Shown piece by piece: positions 39,594 through 49,141 of a stretch of DNA of 64,000 nt; within the stretch, counting starts at the first letter, position 1; every line of letters starts with the position of its first letter. Position numbers and translations under genes: made by a program. This DNA is from Paludibaculum fermentans_A (GTDB lineage Bacteria > Acidobacteriota > Terriglobia > Bryobacterales > Bryobacteraceae), in the NCBI RefSeq assembly GCF_051172195.1, contig NZ_JBPJAQ010000001.1, forward strand, positions 1-64,000. Direction: 5' to 3'. The notes below the pieces were generated by a model. It was not told the origin of the DNA, did no database searches, and saw only the letters and a list, made by a program, of their open reading frames with translations.

Positions 39594-40829
39594 TCAGGAA
39601 TTCGCAAACACTTCCGAACACAGCCTGTCTCCGTACTTTTCGACAGTGAACTGGCCGGCTCGCAACAGGGCTGCCTCGGAGGCGGACGGGAGCAGTGCCG
39701 GATCGTCCACAAATCTCGTCAGTCGGTCCGCCAGTGCTCGGGGGTCGCGAATGGGGACCACGAACCCTTCCACGCCATCCCTGACGACGCTGCCCGCATT
39801 GTTTGTCGTCACGACCGGCAGACCCGCCCGCAGGGCTTCGTAGCAAACGGTTGCGGAACCTTCGCAGAGGCTGGGAAACGCAAAAACGTCAGCCCAGGCA
39901 AACTCTTCACCGACCTGCGTGCGTGGAACTGCACCAGTGAGAGTCACGCGCTCGCCCAGCCGCCGCAGCACCTCCGGCGAGAAGCCAGTGCCGCCTACGG
40001 CGCGGAACTCGAAGCCGCTTTTCGGCAGCAGTGTGGCGGCTTCGGCCAGATACTGAACGCCTTTCCGCAAGCCGACTGCACCCACGAACAGGACACGCAG
40101 GGGCCGGCCGGCCAGTTGTGCACGCACTCGTCCACGAGGCTCGTCATGTCCTACTCCATAGGGAACGACTACACACTTCTGCCAGGGACCACCCACACTG
40201 CGAATGCCATCGCGCACAAACTCGGAGCCGCAGACTATGGTCGAAGCTGCGTCCCATTCCGCCTTTTCCCGGGCCACGAGTTCCTCACCACGAAACGCCT
40301 CGTCGCTCTGGGCTTCCCAGCCCGCGAACCGCCGGGACTCCTCACGGAGAACAGCCATCTCGAGCTCCAGGGGCGCGATGGTCTGTTCCACAACCCCCTT
40401 CAGGTTGCGGGCACCAGCCTGCTGAAGCGCCTCGAGCGCAGCCGTATTGAAGAGGTAGATTGCCTCTCCATCCAGAGCTTTGTCCCGCAGAAGCAACTCG
40501 CAGAAGGTGCGGCCGGCCCAGAGGTGAACGATCGCCATCTCCGCCTTGGAACGGGCAGCCCTGCGCCGGCGGGCATACTCCCAGCCAAAGCCAGTGAATG
40601 CTCTCACGCGATCCACCGGCACGCCTACGGGTACGCGACCGCGCAATCTATTCATCCAGCGCGGGAGCCTCTCTTCCGGTAGATATCGAAGCAGGCGAGG
40701 CCATCCCCGCACGGAGCAGATGTCGGTGTAGAAGTCTTTTAACCGGTTGCGTTCGGACAACACACGCGCCACGGCGTAGTGCATGCGGCTGCCCAATTGC
40801 CCCACTGTGATGCCTTCCCGCCGATGCAT
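39594..40829 (-). CDS. Glycosyltransferase family 4
   Basis: This GT-B protein is 411 residues from the ATG at 40829. It has VVVPYGVG, LRVLFVGAVGLRKGVQYLAEA, GAVPRTQVGEEFAWADVFAFPSL and EGSATVCYEALRAGLPVVTT. The open frame continues to 41006 through the end of the polymerase gene, so the start is uncertain. The chosen ATG has a G-run about 10 bases upstream. Confidence 0.85.
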   Translation of the reverse strand: MHRREGITVGQLGSRMHYAVARVLSERNRLKDFYTDICSVRGWPRLLRYLPEERLPRWMNRLRGRVPVGVPVDRVRAFTGFGWEYARRRRAARSKAEMAIVHLWAGRTFCELLLRDKALDGEAIYLFNTAALEALQQAGARNLKGVVEQTIAPLELEMAVLREESRRFAGWEAQSDEAFRGEELVAREKAEWDAASTIVCGSEFVRDGIRSVGGPWQKCVVVPYGVGHDEPRGRVRAQLAGRPLRVLFVGAVGLRKGVQYLAEAATLLPKSGFEFRAVGGTGFSPEVLRRLGERVTLTGAVPRTQVGEEFAWADVFAFPSLCEGSATVCYEALRAGLPVVTTNNAGSVVRDGVEGFVVPIRDPRALADRLTRFVDDPALLPSASEAALLRAGQFTVEKYGDRLCSEVFANS

Positions 40830-40860
40830 CAGCGCGTGCCCCCAGGGATCGTCCGTTCCA

Positions 40861-42276
40861 TCAACCAGCCTCGCCGACACGGATTCCACCAGCAGCAGGG
40901 GACGCACCTGGCGCGGCCAGGTAGGATTCGAGCACGCGGCGCCGTTTTGCGCGTTGAGAAACAACATGCCAGCGGCCCACGCGGCAGAGGCTGAGCGCCA
41001 CGACAATGCCCAGGCCCGTGGTGGGCAGCCACGTGATGGGCCACAGCATGGGATTGTTCATCTCTCCAAAGCCGAGCATCGCTGTGGAAACAGAGAGAAA
41101 CACCTGCGAGACTCCGGAGAAGCGCATGGTGTAGAAGTAGACGAACTGGAGCATGATGCCGGTGAGAAGGCCGCCGAGAATGACTCCGATGGGTCCGGCG
41201 ATGTAGTAGAGTTTGCCGACAGCACCTGGAGCGGGCCCTGAGAGCAGGCCCGCATCGTTTCTCCAGGTCGCGGTACCAGCGATTTCGTGGACCTGGCTCC
41301 ATGCCTCGCCTTCGGGATAGATCTTCTCCGGCCAAACGGAGCGAGGAATCGGACGGGTGAGGAGTTCCAGCAGGAGCCGGCCTTTGTTGAAGGCGATGCT
41401 GTCCGGCACGTAGGTCACGACAGCGCACGCCATGCTGAATTCGGTGCCTAGCTGCGGTCCGACCATCTCGTCGCCGCGAAAGGAGGCGAAGATGCGATCG
41501 AGTCCTTCCTCGACGCTGACGTCGGCGTTCAGCCTACCTCCGAACATGTCGCCGCGGAACGCAGCCGTGAAGCCGACGAGGGCGATGACGCCTAAGCCGC
41601 CCAGGATGACGACCGCCGCGGGCGGATTCCGCCGTTCGGTCCCATAGAAACCGCCCATCAGGAGCACCAGCGCGAGAATCACACCAGATCGCGTTCCACT
41701 GTAGATGTCCCATATCAACAAAGCCAGGAAGCCGATGAGGACGGGGCGGAAGAGCATTCGATAACGCTGCCCTTGCCGTGAGAGGCAAAGAACGAGGCAC
41801 AACCCAACGGGGATGAATCCGGTGAGGGCCATTTCATAGCCCGACAGAGCCCCAAAGTCCGTTCCGGTTCTCGATGTCGCCAGAAACCGGCCAATACCGC
41901 CGGAGACCGCAATGATGTTTACATAACCGTAGACACCGAGAGCGAGCATGACAACCCCAAGCGCCAGATAGCGATTGCCGATGTCGGGTCCACTGTTGAT
42001 AGGAGCCCGCTCAGCCGTACGCCGTCCAAACTTCATCCGGTAACCGACGCAGACACATAGCCCCAACAGCACATGGAGGAGGATTGTGTAGCATACGACG
42101 GAGTCGCCATAGATCCTGTTCCAAGCATCGAGATGGGTGAAGGATTCGTACACGCCAAACATCAGGTAGAGCGGCCAGAATGTATTGATCGGGTTCAGGA
42201 AGTAGAACGACCGCCAAGTGGACAGGTAGAACCATAAGGGGACCGCGACCACCAATGCCAGCGCCAGTTCGGTCAC
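40861..42276 (-). CDS. wzy: O-antigen/exopolysaccharide repeat-unit polymerase, Wzy-like
   Basis: This polytopic membrane protein of 471 residues has about 11 hydrophobic segments and a large periplasmic loop (about 240-330). The central segment SGTRSGVILALVLLMGG and the loop containing IPRSVWPEKIYPEG resemble oligosaccharide repeat unit polymerases. Placed next to wzx and glycosyltransferases, a Wzy role is the best guess. The GTG start overlaps the preceding stop (GTGA). Confidence 0.78.
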   Translation of the reverse strand: MTELALALVVAVPLWFYLSTWRSFYFLNPINTFWPLYLMFGVYESFTHLDAWNRIYGDSVVCYTILLHVLLGLCVCVGYRMKFGRRTAERAPINSGPDIGNRYLALGVVMLALGVYGYVNIIAVSGGIGRFLATSRTGTDFGALSGYEMALTGFIPVGLCLVLCLSRQGQRYRMLFRPVLIGFLALLIWDIYSGTRSGVILALVLLMGGFYGTERRNPPAAVVILGGLGVIALVGFTAAFRGDMFGGRLNADVSVEEGLDRIFASFRGDEMVGPQLGTEFSMACAVVTYVPDSIAFNKGRLLLELLTRPIPRSVWPEKIYPEGEAWSQVHEIAGTATWRNDAGLLSGPAPGAVGKLYYIAGPIGVILGGLLTGIMLQFVYFYTMRFSGVSQVFLSVSTAMLGFGEMNNPMLWPITWLPTTGLGIVVALSLCRVGRWHVVSQRAKRRRVLESYLAAPGASPAAGGIRVGEAG

Positions 42277-43496
42277 GCCTGACTCCCGCCTGGCCCGCCG
42301 GTTCTCTCAGAATTTGCGTAGGTTGGAACGCCCAACACGCTGAAGTCGATGCGGCTCGACTGTTCCGGAGGATTGGTATCCCTAATGGCGGCCTCGATTG
42401 TCTGAACTACGCGCGACTCCCAGTTCTCAAAGGCGAAGTGCTGATCAAACACGCCGCGGATGCGGGTACGCTCGAACTGTCCTGCGCGTCGTTCCAGGTC
42501 CAACCTGATGAGCCCGGCGGCCACATCGGCAGCCGACTCGGGGTTCACTGCGCGGCCCAAACCGTGCTCTTTCACCAACAACTGCAGTCCGGTGAAATTA
42601 CTGGTAAGCACGGGGAGTCCGCAGGCCAGGTACTCCGTGAGCCGGCCGGGCGCCTGGAAGAAGTTTCCCAGATCGTTGTTCACATGCAGTAGGATGCCGA
42701 TGTCACCATTCACAGTGAACTGGAGCATCTTCACGTAGTCCTGCGCTCCGAGGAAGATGATTCTGTCCAGAACTCCGCAGCGGTTGGCCACGGCTTCGAT
42801 CGTCCGCGTCCGAGTGCTAGTCATGGCCAACTTAAAATGCGGGGGCAGCAGGCTGAGAGCCTCAATCAGAATGTCGGTTGCGCGCAGTGCCGAATGTCCT
42901 CCGTGCAGCACGAGAAGGGTCTCGTCCGGTGCGACGCCGTGCAGAGACCTTGTCGCCTCGGAACGGGCAGGAATGGGCCAGACCGAGGGCAGATTGGGGG
43001 GCGCCACCATGATGCGGTTGGTTAGTTTGTAGAACGTCTTACAGAGGTAGGCGCGATGATACTCACCATTCAGGTGGCAAGCCGCTTTCCGCGCCAGTGT
43101 GCCTTCGAGCGCAAAGCGGATGGGATAGCTGTTTGGATCGAAGAAGTCGTGTGTGTGGTAGATGAGACGCTGGGTGCGACCGCTTCCCAGGTAGCAAAGA
43201 GCGGCTCTCGGCGCGATGGCTTGCCCCATGACATAGACGAGATCGTAGGAGCCTAACCGGCCGCGCAACAGCCACCGCAGCAGTTCCGCTTCCCGGCGCA
43301 GGCCGTGTCCTGGCGACACATCAATGCGCTTCGCCGGATAGGGCAGGCAGCGATTATAAACGGACGTGGTCGCGCTGGGCGCCACGATGGTGACATCCCA
43401 ACCGGCGCGAACGAGGCCCGGCAGCGACAACTCCGGGATTGGATTGCGTTCCAGATCCGCGAGTCCTAGATAGAGAAGCCGCTTGTGCTCCGACAT
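42273..43496 (-). CDS. Glycosyltransferase family 4-like
   Basis: This 407-residue GT-B-type protein has IYHTHDFFDPNSYPIRF in the N-terminal domain. LLVLHGGHSALRATDILIEAL and FFQAPGRLTEYLACGLPVLTS follow in the C-terminal domain. The typical E-x7-E is only partly visible (RLTEYLACGLPV). ATG at 43496, in the TCCGACAT context, is followed by a normal coding pattern. Confidence 0.85.
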   Translation of the reverse strand: MSEHKRLLYLGLADLERNPIPELSLPGLVRAGWDVTIVAPSATTSVYNRCLPYPAKRIDVSPGHGLRREAELLRWLLRGRLGSYDLVYVMGQAIAPRAALCYLGSGRTQRLIYHTHDFFDPNSYPIRFALEGTLARKAACHLNGEYHRAYLCKTFYKLTNRIMVAPPNLPSVWPIPARSEATRSLHGVAPDETLLVLHGGHSALRATDILIEALSLLPPHFKLAMTSTRTRTIEAVANRCGVLDRIIFLGAQDYVKMLQFTVNGDIGILLHVNNDLGNFFQAPGRLTEYLACGLPVLTSNFTGLQLLVKEHGLGRAVNPESAADVAAGLIRLDLERRAGQFERTRIRGVFDQHFAFENWESRVVQTIEAAIRDTNPPEQSSRIDFSVLGVPTYANSERTGGPGGSQA

Positions 43497-43583
43497 CTTA
43501 GCTTTCTTTCTCCGTGCAAAATCTGCCTCTTCGGCATCTCGTAATTTCGAGCTGAATCATAGACGACTGCGCTATTGCCGGCA

Positions 43584-44993
43584 TCAGAGCGGCTTGGCGG
43601 GGTGCGTCTGCCGGACCGGATGACCAAGCCCCTTGGCCACCATGTGCTGGATGTCCCGCAGCAAGGCTCGGACTTCAAAGCATTGGACCAGATAGCTGCG
43701 AATGCTGAATCGCATTCTGCTGGCAGCAATCGCCGCCACGATCAAGGCGAGGCAGGTCTCCCAGGCAAGGATCGCCATTCCAGGCCCCACCAACCCAAAG
43801 TTGCGTGCGCAAACTCCGACCATGGTGATGGAAACGCCCGCCGTCACCAGCAGAGGTACGATGGCGAGATGGATCTGGTTGCTCGCCAGTAACAGTACGG
43901 AGAATGAGGCTCCGATGACATAGGGAATCAACGACAGCAACAGGAAGGTCATCAAGCGGGGCTCAAAATGCGCCGTAGGTCCGACCCAGATCCGGTAGAG
44001 CCTCTCGCCCGCCACAGTTAGCACCGTGATACCCGCTAGTACAATCGCCAACCCGATTTGTGAATTCCGAATCATGATGCGCATGATCAGGCCTTCATTC
44101 CGCTGGCCGAGCAGCGCAGGCACTTCCACTGCAATTGCATTGGACAACTGACCCACCACTGACTTCATTCCGTTGGCGACGATGCGCAACGTTTGAAAGG
44201 CGCCCACCGCCGTTGACCCCAGCATCGTTCCCAGGACGAGGAGAACACCCTGGTTCTGAAGTGCGTTGACCAGCGGCATGCCTGCGTGTCCGAGGCCGGG
44301 GAGGATGTACGGGCGCACCTTGCGGAGGGAAACTCCCTCCAGGGCGAGCGTGAATTGCGGCATGATGCGCCTGCTGTCCCTGAAGACGATGCACAACCAA
44401 CTCACCTGGGCTAACAACTGAGCGGCCAGGTAGTTGTGCGGTGTGCCGCCCAGAGTTAATGCCGCGGCCCCAGCGGCCAGGTTCATCGCAGACCCCAGGC
44501 TGCTCATCATCCCCCACCTGGGATTGGCTCCCGCGCTGCGATAGATGCCGGAGAGCAGAAACCCCTGCTGTAACACGAAGATCTGCACGCATGACCAACC
44601 TATGAGGGCTGCGGCCGCAGGGTGCGGCAGGGCCTTCACCCCGAAGGCGCGCCAGTCCACCAGCCAGGCAACGCCCCAACCGATACCCACGAAGCCGAGC
44701 GCGGCGCAGATCAGGACGAGCCAGGAGCTGCGATAGAGGTGAATCGCCTCTTCCTCGTGGCCGCCGGCGGTGAGAAACGCCATGCGATTGACCACGGCAC
44801 CGGCCAGCCCGAAATCCGGCGCGAGCATAACATAGGCAGGAATCGCGGTCAGGATCAGCCATTCGCCGTAGACATTCATACCCCAGGTCCGCACCATCAG
44901 AGGCACCAGAACGAGTGGGCCGACGGATGCGATGACGCGAGCCAGGACGCCTGCCAGGACATTACCGGCGATATCTCGAATGATTCGAGCCAT
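43584..44993 (-). CDS. wzx: Polysaccharide flippase, Wzx-like
   Basis: This membrane protein of 469 residues has 12 or more predicted helices and starts MARIIRDIAGNVLAGVLAR. It resembles MOP/PST-superfamily lipid-linked oligosaccharide flippases, with GEWLILTAIPAYVMLAPDFGL near TM2 and SLIPYVIGASFSVLLLASNQ later. The ATG at 44993 follows the upstream stop by 2 bases. A frame extending to 45125 overlaps that gene and is Arg/Pro-rich. Confidence 0.88.
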   Translation of the reverse strand: MARIIRDIAGNVLAGVLARVIASVGPLVLVPLMVRTWGMNVYGEWLILTAIPAYVMLAPDFGLAGAVVNRMAFLTAGGHEEEAIHLYRSSWLVLICAALGFVGIGWGVAWLVDWRAFGVKALPHPAAAALIGWSCVQIFVLQQGFLLSGIYRSAGANPRWGMMSSLGSAMNLAAGAAALTLGGTPHNYLAAQLLAQVSWLCIVFRDSRRIMPQFTLALEGVSLRKVRPYILPGLGHAGMPLVNALQNQGVLLVLGTMLGSTAVGAFQTLRIVANGMKSVVGQLSNAIAVEVPALLGQRNEGLIMRIMIRNSQIGLAIVLAGITVLTVAGERLYRIWVGPTAHFEPRLMTFLLLSLIPYVIGASFSVLLLASNQIHLAIVPLLVTAGVSITMVGVCARNFGLVGPGMAILAWETCLALIVAAIAASRMRFSIRSYLVQCFEVRALLRDIQHMVAKGLGHPVRQTHPAKPL

Positions 44994-44995
44994 GA

Positions 44996-46054
44996 TCAGC
45001 TTCGCGCGAACCGGTCTTCGACATCGAGCAGCAAGCGCCGGTTCAGGACGTGTTCCATCAGGCGTACGACCCGGCGTGTCATGGCGGGGAGGGTTTGCCC
45101 CGCAGCCGCAAGCATGAGCCACCACGCGGCACGGAGGGAGATTGCTCCGTACTTGCGTTCCACGAAGAGGCGGAACAGCTGCCAGCGCTGGCCATCGCCC
45201 AGGGCGAGCGAATCGATGAACAGCCGTGGCGTGCTAAACGTGAACGAGTCGATGGACGAACGGAGACAACTGAGCGCCCGCCGGCTGACGGGCAACTCGA
45301 GCAGGGTACGGATACCGATGCATGCATCCAGCTTTGACCAGCGTTCACCTTCGCCGAGGATACCGGACTGCGCGATGGCCCCGGCATGGATCGCCACGCG
45401 GTTCGAGCGATTGTCGGCATCAGAGAGGAGCGGGCAAATGAAAGGCGCCCAACTGTAGCTGTACAGGTAGCCGAAACGGAGCCGTGAGAGAAAGTAGGTG
45501 CGCTGAAACACGTTTGATGAGAGCGCGATAAAGAAAAGGTTGGGCTCGGCTTCCATCGCCTCGAGCAACCCCGGATAGGTTCCGGGTTTGCGGTGCGCGG
45601 GTCCGCCCACAACGGGGAACCACAAATACACCAGATCGCCGCCGGCCCGGATTGCCGCCAACATCTCATCGACGGCATTGGGCAGGACGGCGTCGTCATC
45701 ACATAACGGCCAGATGTAATCGCCCCGCCCCATCTCGAAGATGCGTAGACTGTTGCCGGCCAGGCCCAGGTTGCCGGCATTGCGGACCACCTGAAGGTGC
45801 TCGAAGATTCCCGGACCGAAGGCAGCCTCCAGGGATTCGGCGACTGGCATCGGCGAGCAGTTGTCGAGCACGATCAGTTCGACATCGCTCCGCCGGATCT
45901 GCGGTAGCAGACGCTTGATATTCTCCACTACGCAGTCGTTCCTGCGGTAGGTGGGGATCACGATGGAGAGAGTGGGTGCACCGCCTTCACCAGAGGTCCC
46001 GGCGGCACTTGCGGACAGTGTTAGCTCACTGGGGCTGTTTCTGACTTGATCCAC
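44996..46054 (-). CDS. Glycosyltransferase family 2 (abequosyltransferase-like)
   Basis: This GT-A protein of 352 residues has LSIVIPTYRRNDCVVENI, LIVLDNCSPMPVAESL and IWPLCDDDAVLPNA (DDD metal site). These features and its position beside the CDP-dideoxyhexose genes suggest a transferase for the 3,6-dideoxy sugar. GTG at 46054 has AAAGGA 7 bases upstream and lies 33 bases inside the upstream gene; the start is uncertain because the N-terminal 25 residues are not conserved-looking. Confidence 0.82.
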   Translation of the reverse strand: MDQVRNSPSELTLSASAAGTSGEGGAPTLSIVIPTYRRNDCVVENIKRLLPQIRRSDVELIVLDNCSPMPVAESLEAAFGPGIFEHLQVVRNAGNLGLAGNSLRIFEMGRGDYIWPLCDDDAVLPNAVDEMLAAIRAGGDLVYLWFPVVGGPAHRKPGTYPGLLEAMEAEPNLFFIALSSNVFQRTYFLSRLRFGYLYSYSWAPFICPLLSDADNRSNRVAIHAGAIAQSGILGEGERWSKLDACIGIRTLLELPVSRRALSCLRSSIDSFTFSTPRLFIDSLALGDGQRWQLFRLFVERKYGAISLRAAWWLMLAAAGQTLPAMTRRVVRLMEHVLNRRLLLDVEDRFARS

Positions 46055-47061
46055 GCCAGCATCCTTTCCACACCATCGGTGACATTTACCTGAGCCGTCC
46101 ACCCGGTGGCCGCCTCGATGCTTCTGGTATCGGCAACGAAGTACCGCTGGTCGCTGGCGCGAGCGGGCAAGTGTTCCACGCTGAGCTGGACGCCAGCAGC
46201 ATCGGCGCTGCGGGACAGCAGCTCCAGAATGGAAAGGCTCTGTGCCGTGCCGCCGCCAATATTGAAGACGCGGCCAGCCACGCTGTCTGCCCTGGCGGCT
46301 GCGATGACATAGAGACGGCGCATATCGTCGGCGTGCAGGAGGTCTCGCACCTGTTTGCCATTGCCCGAAACTGTCAGCGGCCTTGAATCGCCGCCCGCCT
46401 GGCGCAGCACTTCACGGCAGAACCAGCCTACCCACCCCTGGTCGTAGCTGGCGAACTGGCGTCCGCCGTACATGGAGGAATGCCGAAAGGTGACCGTCCG
46501 GACGCCATACATTTTGCAGTAGTCCTGCATGTACTGATCGGCTGCGCCTTTGGAGCAGCCATAGGGAGAAGCGAAGGCCAAAGGGAGCGATTCGTCGAAG
46601 CCGTGCGGGTAGTCCGCGGGCTCATAGCGGGTCTCACCCTCATGCAACTCTACCCACTCGAGATCTCCGTAGACTTTGTTGGTCGACGAGTAGAGCACAA
46701 CCGATTCCGAGCCAGTGTTCCGCACTGCCTCCAATACGTTCAAGGAACCCAGGGCATTGACCTCGAAATCGTAACGCGGATCGCGGAGGCTGGTTGTCAT
46801 CGCCACCTGACCCGCCAGGTGCGCGATGTACGCCGGCCGTTCTTCGCGAACCAACCGCGCCACCGCCTCGCTATCGCGAATGTCGTCTGTCACCATCCGC
46901 CATCCGGAGCCATGGCGTTCGCGAAGCCATTCGCGGTTCTGCGACGAACCCACCCGGCTGAGATTGTCGAGTACAACCACCTCGTGGCCCTGTCCCAGAA
47001 CTTCGTCGGCGATGTTACTGCCGAGAAAGCCGCAACCACCCGTAATCAGCCATTTCGCCAT
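46021..47061 (-). CDS. CDP-tyvelose/paratose 2-epimerase-like SDR enzyme
   Basis: This extended SDR enzyme of 346 residues has GGCGFLGSN (8-16), YSSTNKVYGDL, PHGFDESLPLAFASPYGCSK (catalytic Tyr/Lys) and RHSSMYGGRQFASYDQGW. The last two blocks are strongly reminiscent of RfbE, which epimerises CDP-paratose at C2 to CDP-tyvelose. Its start codon shares one base with the preceding stop (TGATG). If correct, the cell makes a tyvelose-type sugar, but another NDP-sugar epimerase is possible. Confidence 0.8.
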   Translation of the reverse strand: MAKWLITGGCGFLGSNIADEVLGQGHEVVVLDNLSRVGSSQNREWLRERHGSGWRMVTDDIRDSEAVARLVREERPAYIAHLAGQVAMTTSLRDPRYDFEVNALGSLNVLEAVRNTGSESVVLYSSTNKVYGDLEWVELHEGETRYEPADYPHGFDESLPLAFASPYGCSKGAADQYMQDYCKMYGVRTVTFRHSSMYGGRQFASYDQGWVGWFCREVLRQAGGDSRPLTVSGNGKQVRDLLHADDMRRLYVIAAARADSVAGRVFNIGGGTAQSLSILELLSRSADAAGVQLSVEHLPARASDQRYFVADTRSIEAATGWTAQVNVTDGVERMLAWIKSETAPVS

Positions 47062-47954
47062 CAATTCGTCCTCCGTCGCTCTATTTCGATCGTGCGAATG
47101 AGCCCCGCGTCCAACCCAACACTGGGCGCCCAACCCAGCACCTGCAATGGGCCGATGTCGGCCTGCGAGTGCATTACTTCACCCGCGCGATAGGGCAGCG
47201 CACCGAAGCGTAGCTCCGTGGCGCCGCCGCATGCCGCGTGGATCCGGCGCACGACTGCAGCAAGTTCCCGTGCCTCGCCGGAACCGATGGTGTACTCCGC
47301 ATAGGGGTGCTTCAAACGCCACAGATTGCTCAAAAGAAGCAGGTAGGCATCCACCGCGTCCTCCACAAACACAAAATCACGTCGCTGCTCACCTTTGGTT
47401 AGATCTACGTACGGCTCGTTCCTCAGGAAGGCCTGGATGAGGAACGGGATGAAACCACCGGGATCGTCGTTCGGCCCGTAGATGTGCTCCAGGCGGAGGT
47501 TCAGGAAGTGCGGCCCAGGCCCTTCGGCGAATCGCCTGCCGTACTCCAGGAACTGCTTCTTCGATAGCACGTAGTAGTTGAGCCCTTCGGGCAGCACGGT
47601 ATCCGTATTGATGAATGCGGTGGAATGGCGGCTGGCGAGTTCCAGCAGAGTGAGGGGGTAGACCAGATTCGATTCGACGATGCGCTGGACGGATTCGCCT
47701 TTCCGCCCATAACACGTCGCTGAGTGGATTACTATATCGATCTGACGGCGATCAAAGACCTCATTAAGCGAGACCTGGTCGACGTCGACAGCTTCGATCC
47801 GGTCCAAAAGATCGGCGATGCGCCACGTACTGGAAGTCGACCGCTTTGCTGCTACGACTGTACAACCGTGCCTGAGTAGGGCTCTCAGCAGGTAGCTACC
47901 GAGAAAGCCGGTGGCGCCGCTGAGCAGGACAGTTGGCTTGGCCGGAATGGTCAT
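47061..47954 (-). CDS. CDP-abequose/paratose synthase-like SDR reductase
   Basis: This SDR protein of 297 residues has SGATGFLGSYLLRALL (12-27), HSATCYGRKG and the catalytic YYVLSKKQF. Placed directly after ddhB, it most likely reduces CDP-4-keto-3,6-dideoxyglucose to CDP-abequose or CDP-paratose. With the RfbE-like gene next, paratose followed by tyvelose is favoured. The ATG at 47954 lies 6 bases after the ddhB stop. Confidence 0.75.
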   Translation of the reverse strand: MTIPAKPTVLLSGATGFLGSYLLRALLRHGCTVVAAKRSTSSTWRIADLLDRIEAVDVDQVSLNEVFDRRQIDIVIHSATCYGRKGESVQRIVESNLVYPLTLLELASRHSTAFINTDTVLPEGLNYYVLSKKQFLEYGRRFAEGPGPHFLNLRLEHIYGPNDDPGGFIPFLIQAFLRNEPYVDLTKGEQRRDFVFVEDAVDAYLLLLSNLWRLKHPYAEYTIGSGEARELAAVVRRIHAACGGATELRFGALPYRAGEVMHSQADIGPLQVLGWAPSVGLDAGLIRTIEIERRRTN

Positions 47955-47960
47955 GACGCT

Positions 47961-49136
47961 TCAGTCCGCTGCCATTACGCCGCTCGCCGCGGTCCGCAAG
48001 CCCCCACCGCTGTTCCGGTACTCGTTCAAGTCGTCGATCAGCAGTAGGCGGGCTCCGCGCCCTTCGCTGCAGGCTCGATACCACCGAACTGTACGAGCCA
48101 CAGTCTCCTCGAAGTCCCAGCGTGGTGACCAGTCGAGGAGATGGAAGGCTTTGTCCCAAACCAGGTTCAACTTGCCTGCTTCGTGCGGAGCACTTTCTTC
48201 GGCTGTTGACTCCCACTCGCCGGGCCAGTGCCGGAGGACTTCGTTTACCAGCGCAGAGACGGGTCGGTTTGAGCTAAGCGCCGGCCCGAAGTTGAAGGGG
48301 GAGCCAAGGTATTCCAGCGCAGCATGGTCTGCCTGTAACAGTGCGCCGGCCAGCCTCCAGGCCAACAATAAGTACCCGCCCAGAGGCTCTAGAACGTGCT
48401 GCCAGGGACGCGTCGCATGTGGATTCCTCACGCGGAGGATGTCGCCGCGTTCGATGTGACGCATGGCATCCGGCACGATTCGATCCAAAGCCCAGTCGCC
48501 GCCGCCGATGACATTTCCTGCGCGCGCCGATGCAACTGCTACTCTCGGTTCCAGTCCAGGCCAGCTCGTGCGCAGGAACGACTGGCGGTAGGAGGCGATC
48601 GCCAGTTCGGCCGCAGCTTTGCTCGAACTGTATGGATCGTAACCGCCAAGAGGGTCTTCCTCGCGGTACCCATGCAACCATTCGCGGTTTGCGTAGCACT
48701 TGTCGGTTGTCACCATCACCGCCGCGCAGGTGCGTCCCGGCTTCGCCTGATATGCCTCGTTCAGCCGACGCAACCCTTCCAGCACATGCACGGTGCCCAT
48801 GACGTTCGTCTCGTAGGTCCCCACCGGCTCCGCGTAGGACAATCGCACCAGCGGCTGTGCAGCGAGGTGGAAAACATAGTCCGGCTGGCTGTCCAGCATC
48901 AGGTCGATTACCCCGGAATGATTCCGGATGTCGAGAATATGGTGCTGGGTGCGAGTCGCGAGTCCCACCTGGTCAAACAAGGCGGGCTCAGTATTTGGAG
49001 GGAGTGCAGCTCCGACGACGTTTGCGCCCAGCTCCAGCAGCCACTCCGACAACCAGGCTCCTTTGAAGCCCGTGTGGCCGGTCACCAGGACGGTCTTGCC
49101 GCGGTAGGCACTTTCCCACGAGGACGTCTGGTTCAT
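47961..49136 (-). CDS. ddhB: CDP-glucose 4,6-dehydratase
   Basis: This 391-residue SDR enzyme converts CDP-glucose to CDP-4-keto-6-deoxyglucose. It has GHTGFKGAWLSEWLL (20-34), the VTTDKCYANREW block (specific to this family), YDPYSSSKAAAE (catalytic Tyr/Lys), AGNVIGGGDWALDRIVPD and HATRPWQHVLEPL. All match RfbG/DdhB. ATG at 49136 has GGGAG 8 bases upstream; an ATG at 49151 inside the previous gene is less likely. Confidence 0.95.
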   Translation of the reverse strand: MNQTSSWESAYRGKTVLVTGHTGFKGAWLSEWLLELGANVVGAALPPNTEPALFDQVGLATRTQHHILDIRNHSGVIDLMLDSQPDYVFHLAAQPLVRLSYAEPVGTYETNVMGTVHVLEGLRRLNEAYQAKPGRTCAAVMVTTDKCYANREWLHGYREEDPLGGYDPYSSSKAAAELAIASYRQSFLRTSWPGLEPRVAVASARAGNVIGGGDWALDRIVPDAMRHIERGDILRVRNPHATRPWQHVLEPLGGYLLLAWRLAGALLQADHAALEYLGSPFNFGPALSSNRPVSALVNEVLRHWPGEWESTAEESAPHEAGKLNLVWDKAFHLLDWSPRWDFEETVARTVRWYRACSEGRGARLLLIDDLNEYRNSGGGLRTAASGVMAAD

Positions 49137-49141
49137 GTTCG

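Noticed and set aside
38601..40682. 693-codon plus-strand open frame
   Set aside because: It overlaps an FkbM methyltransferase and a GT4 gene on the opposite strand, both with clear motifs. It has no recognisable domain.
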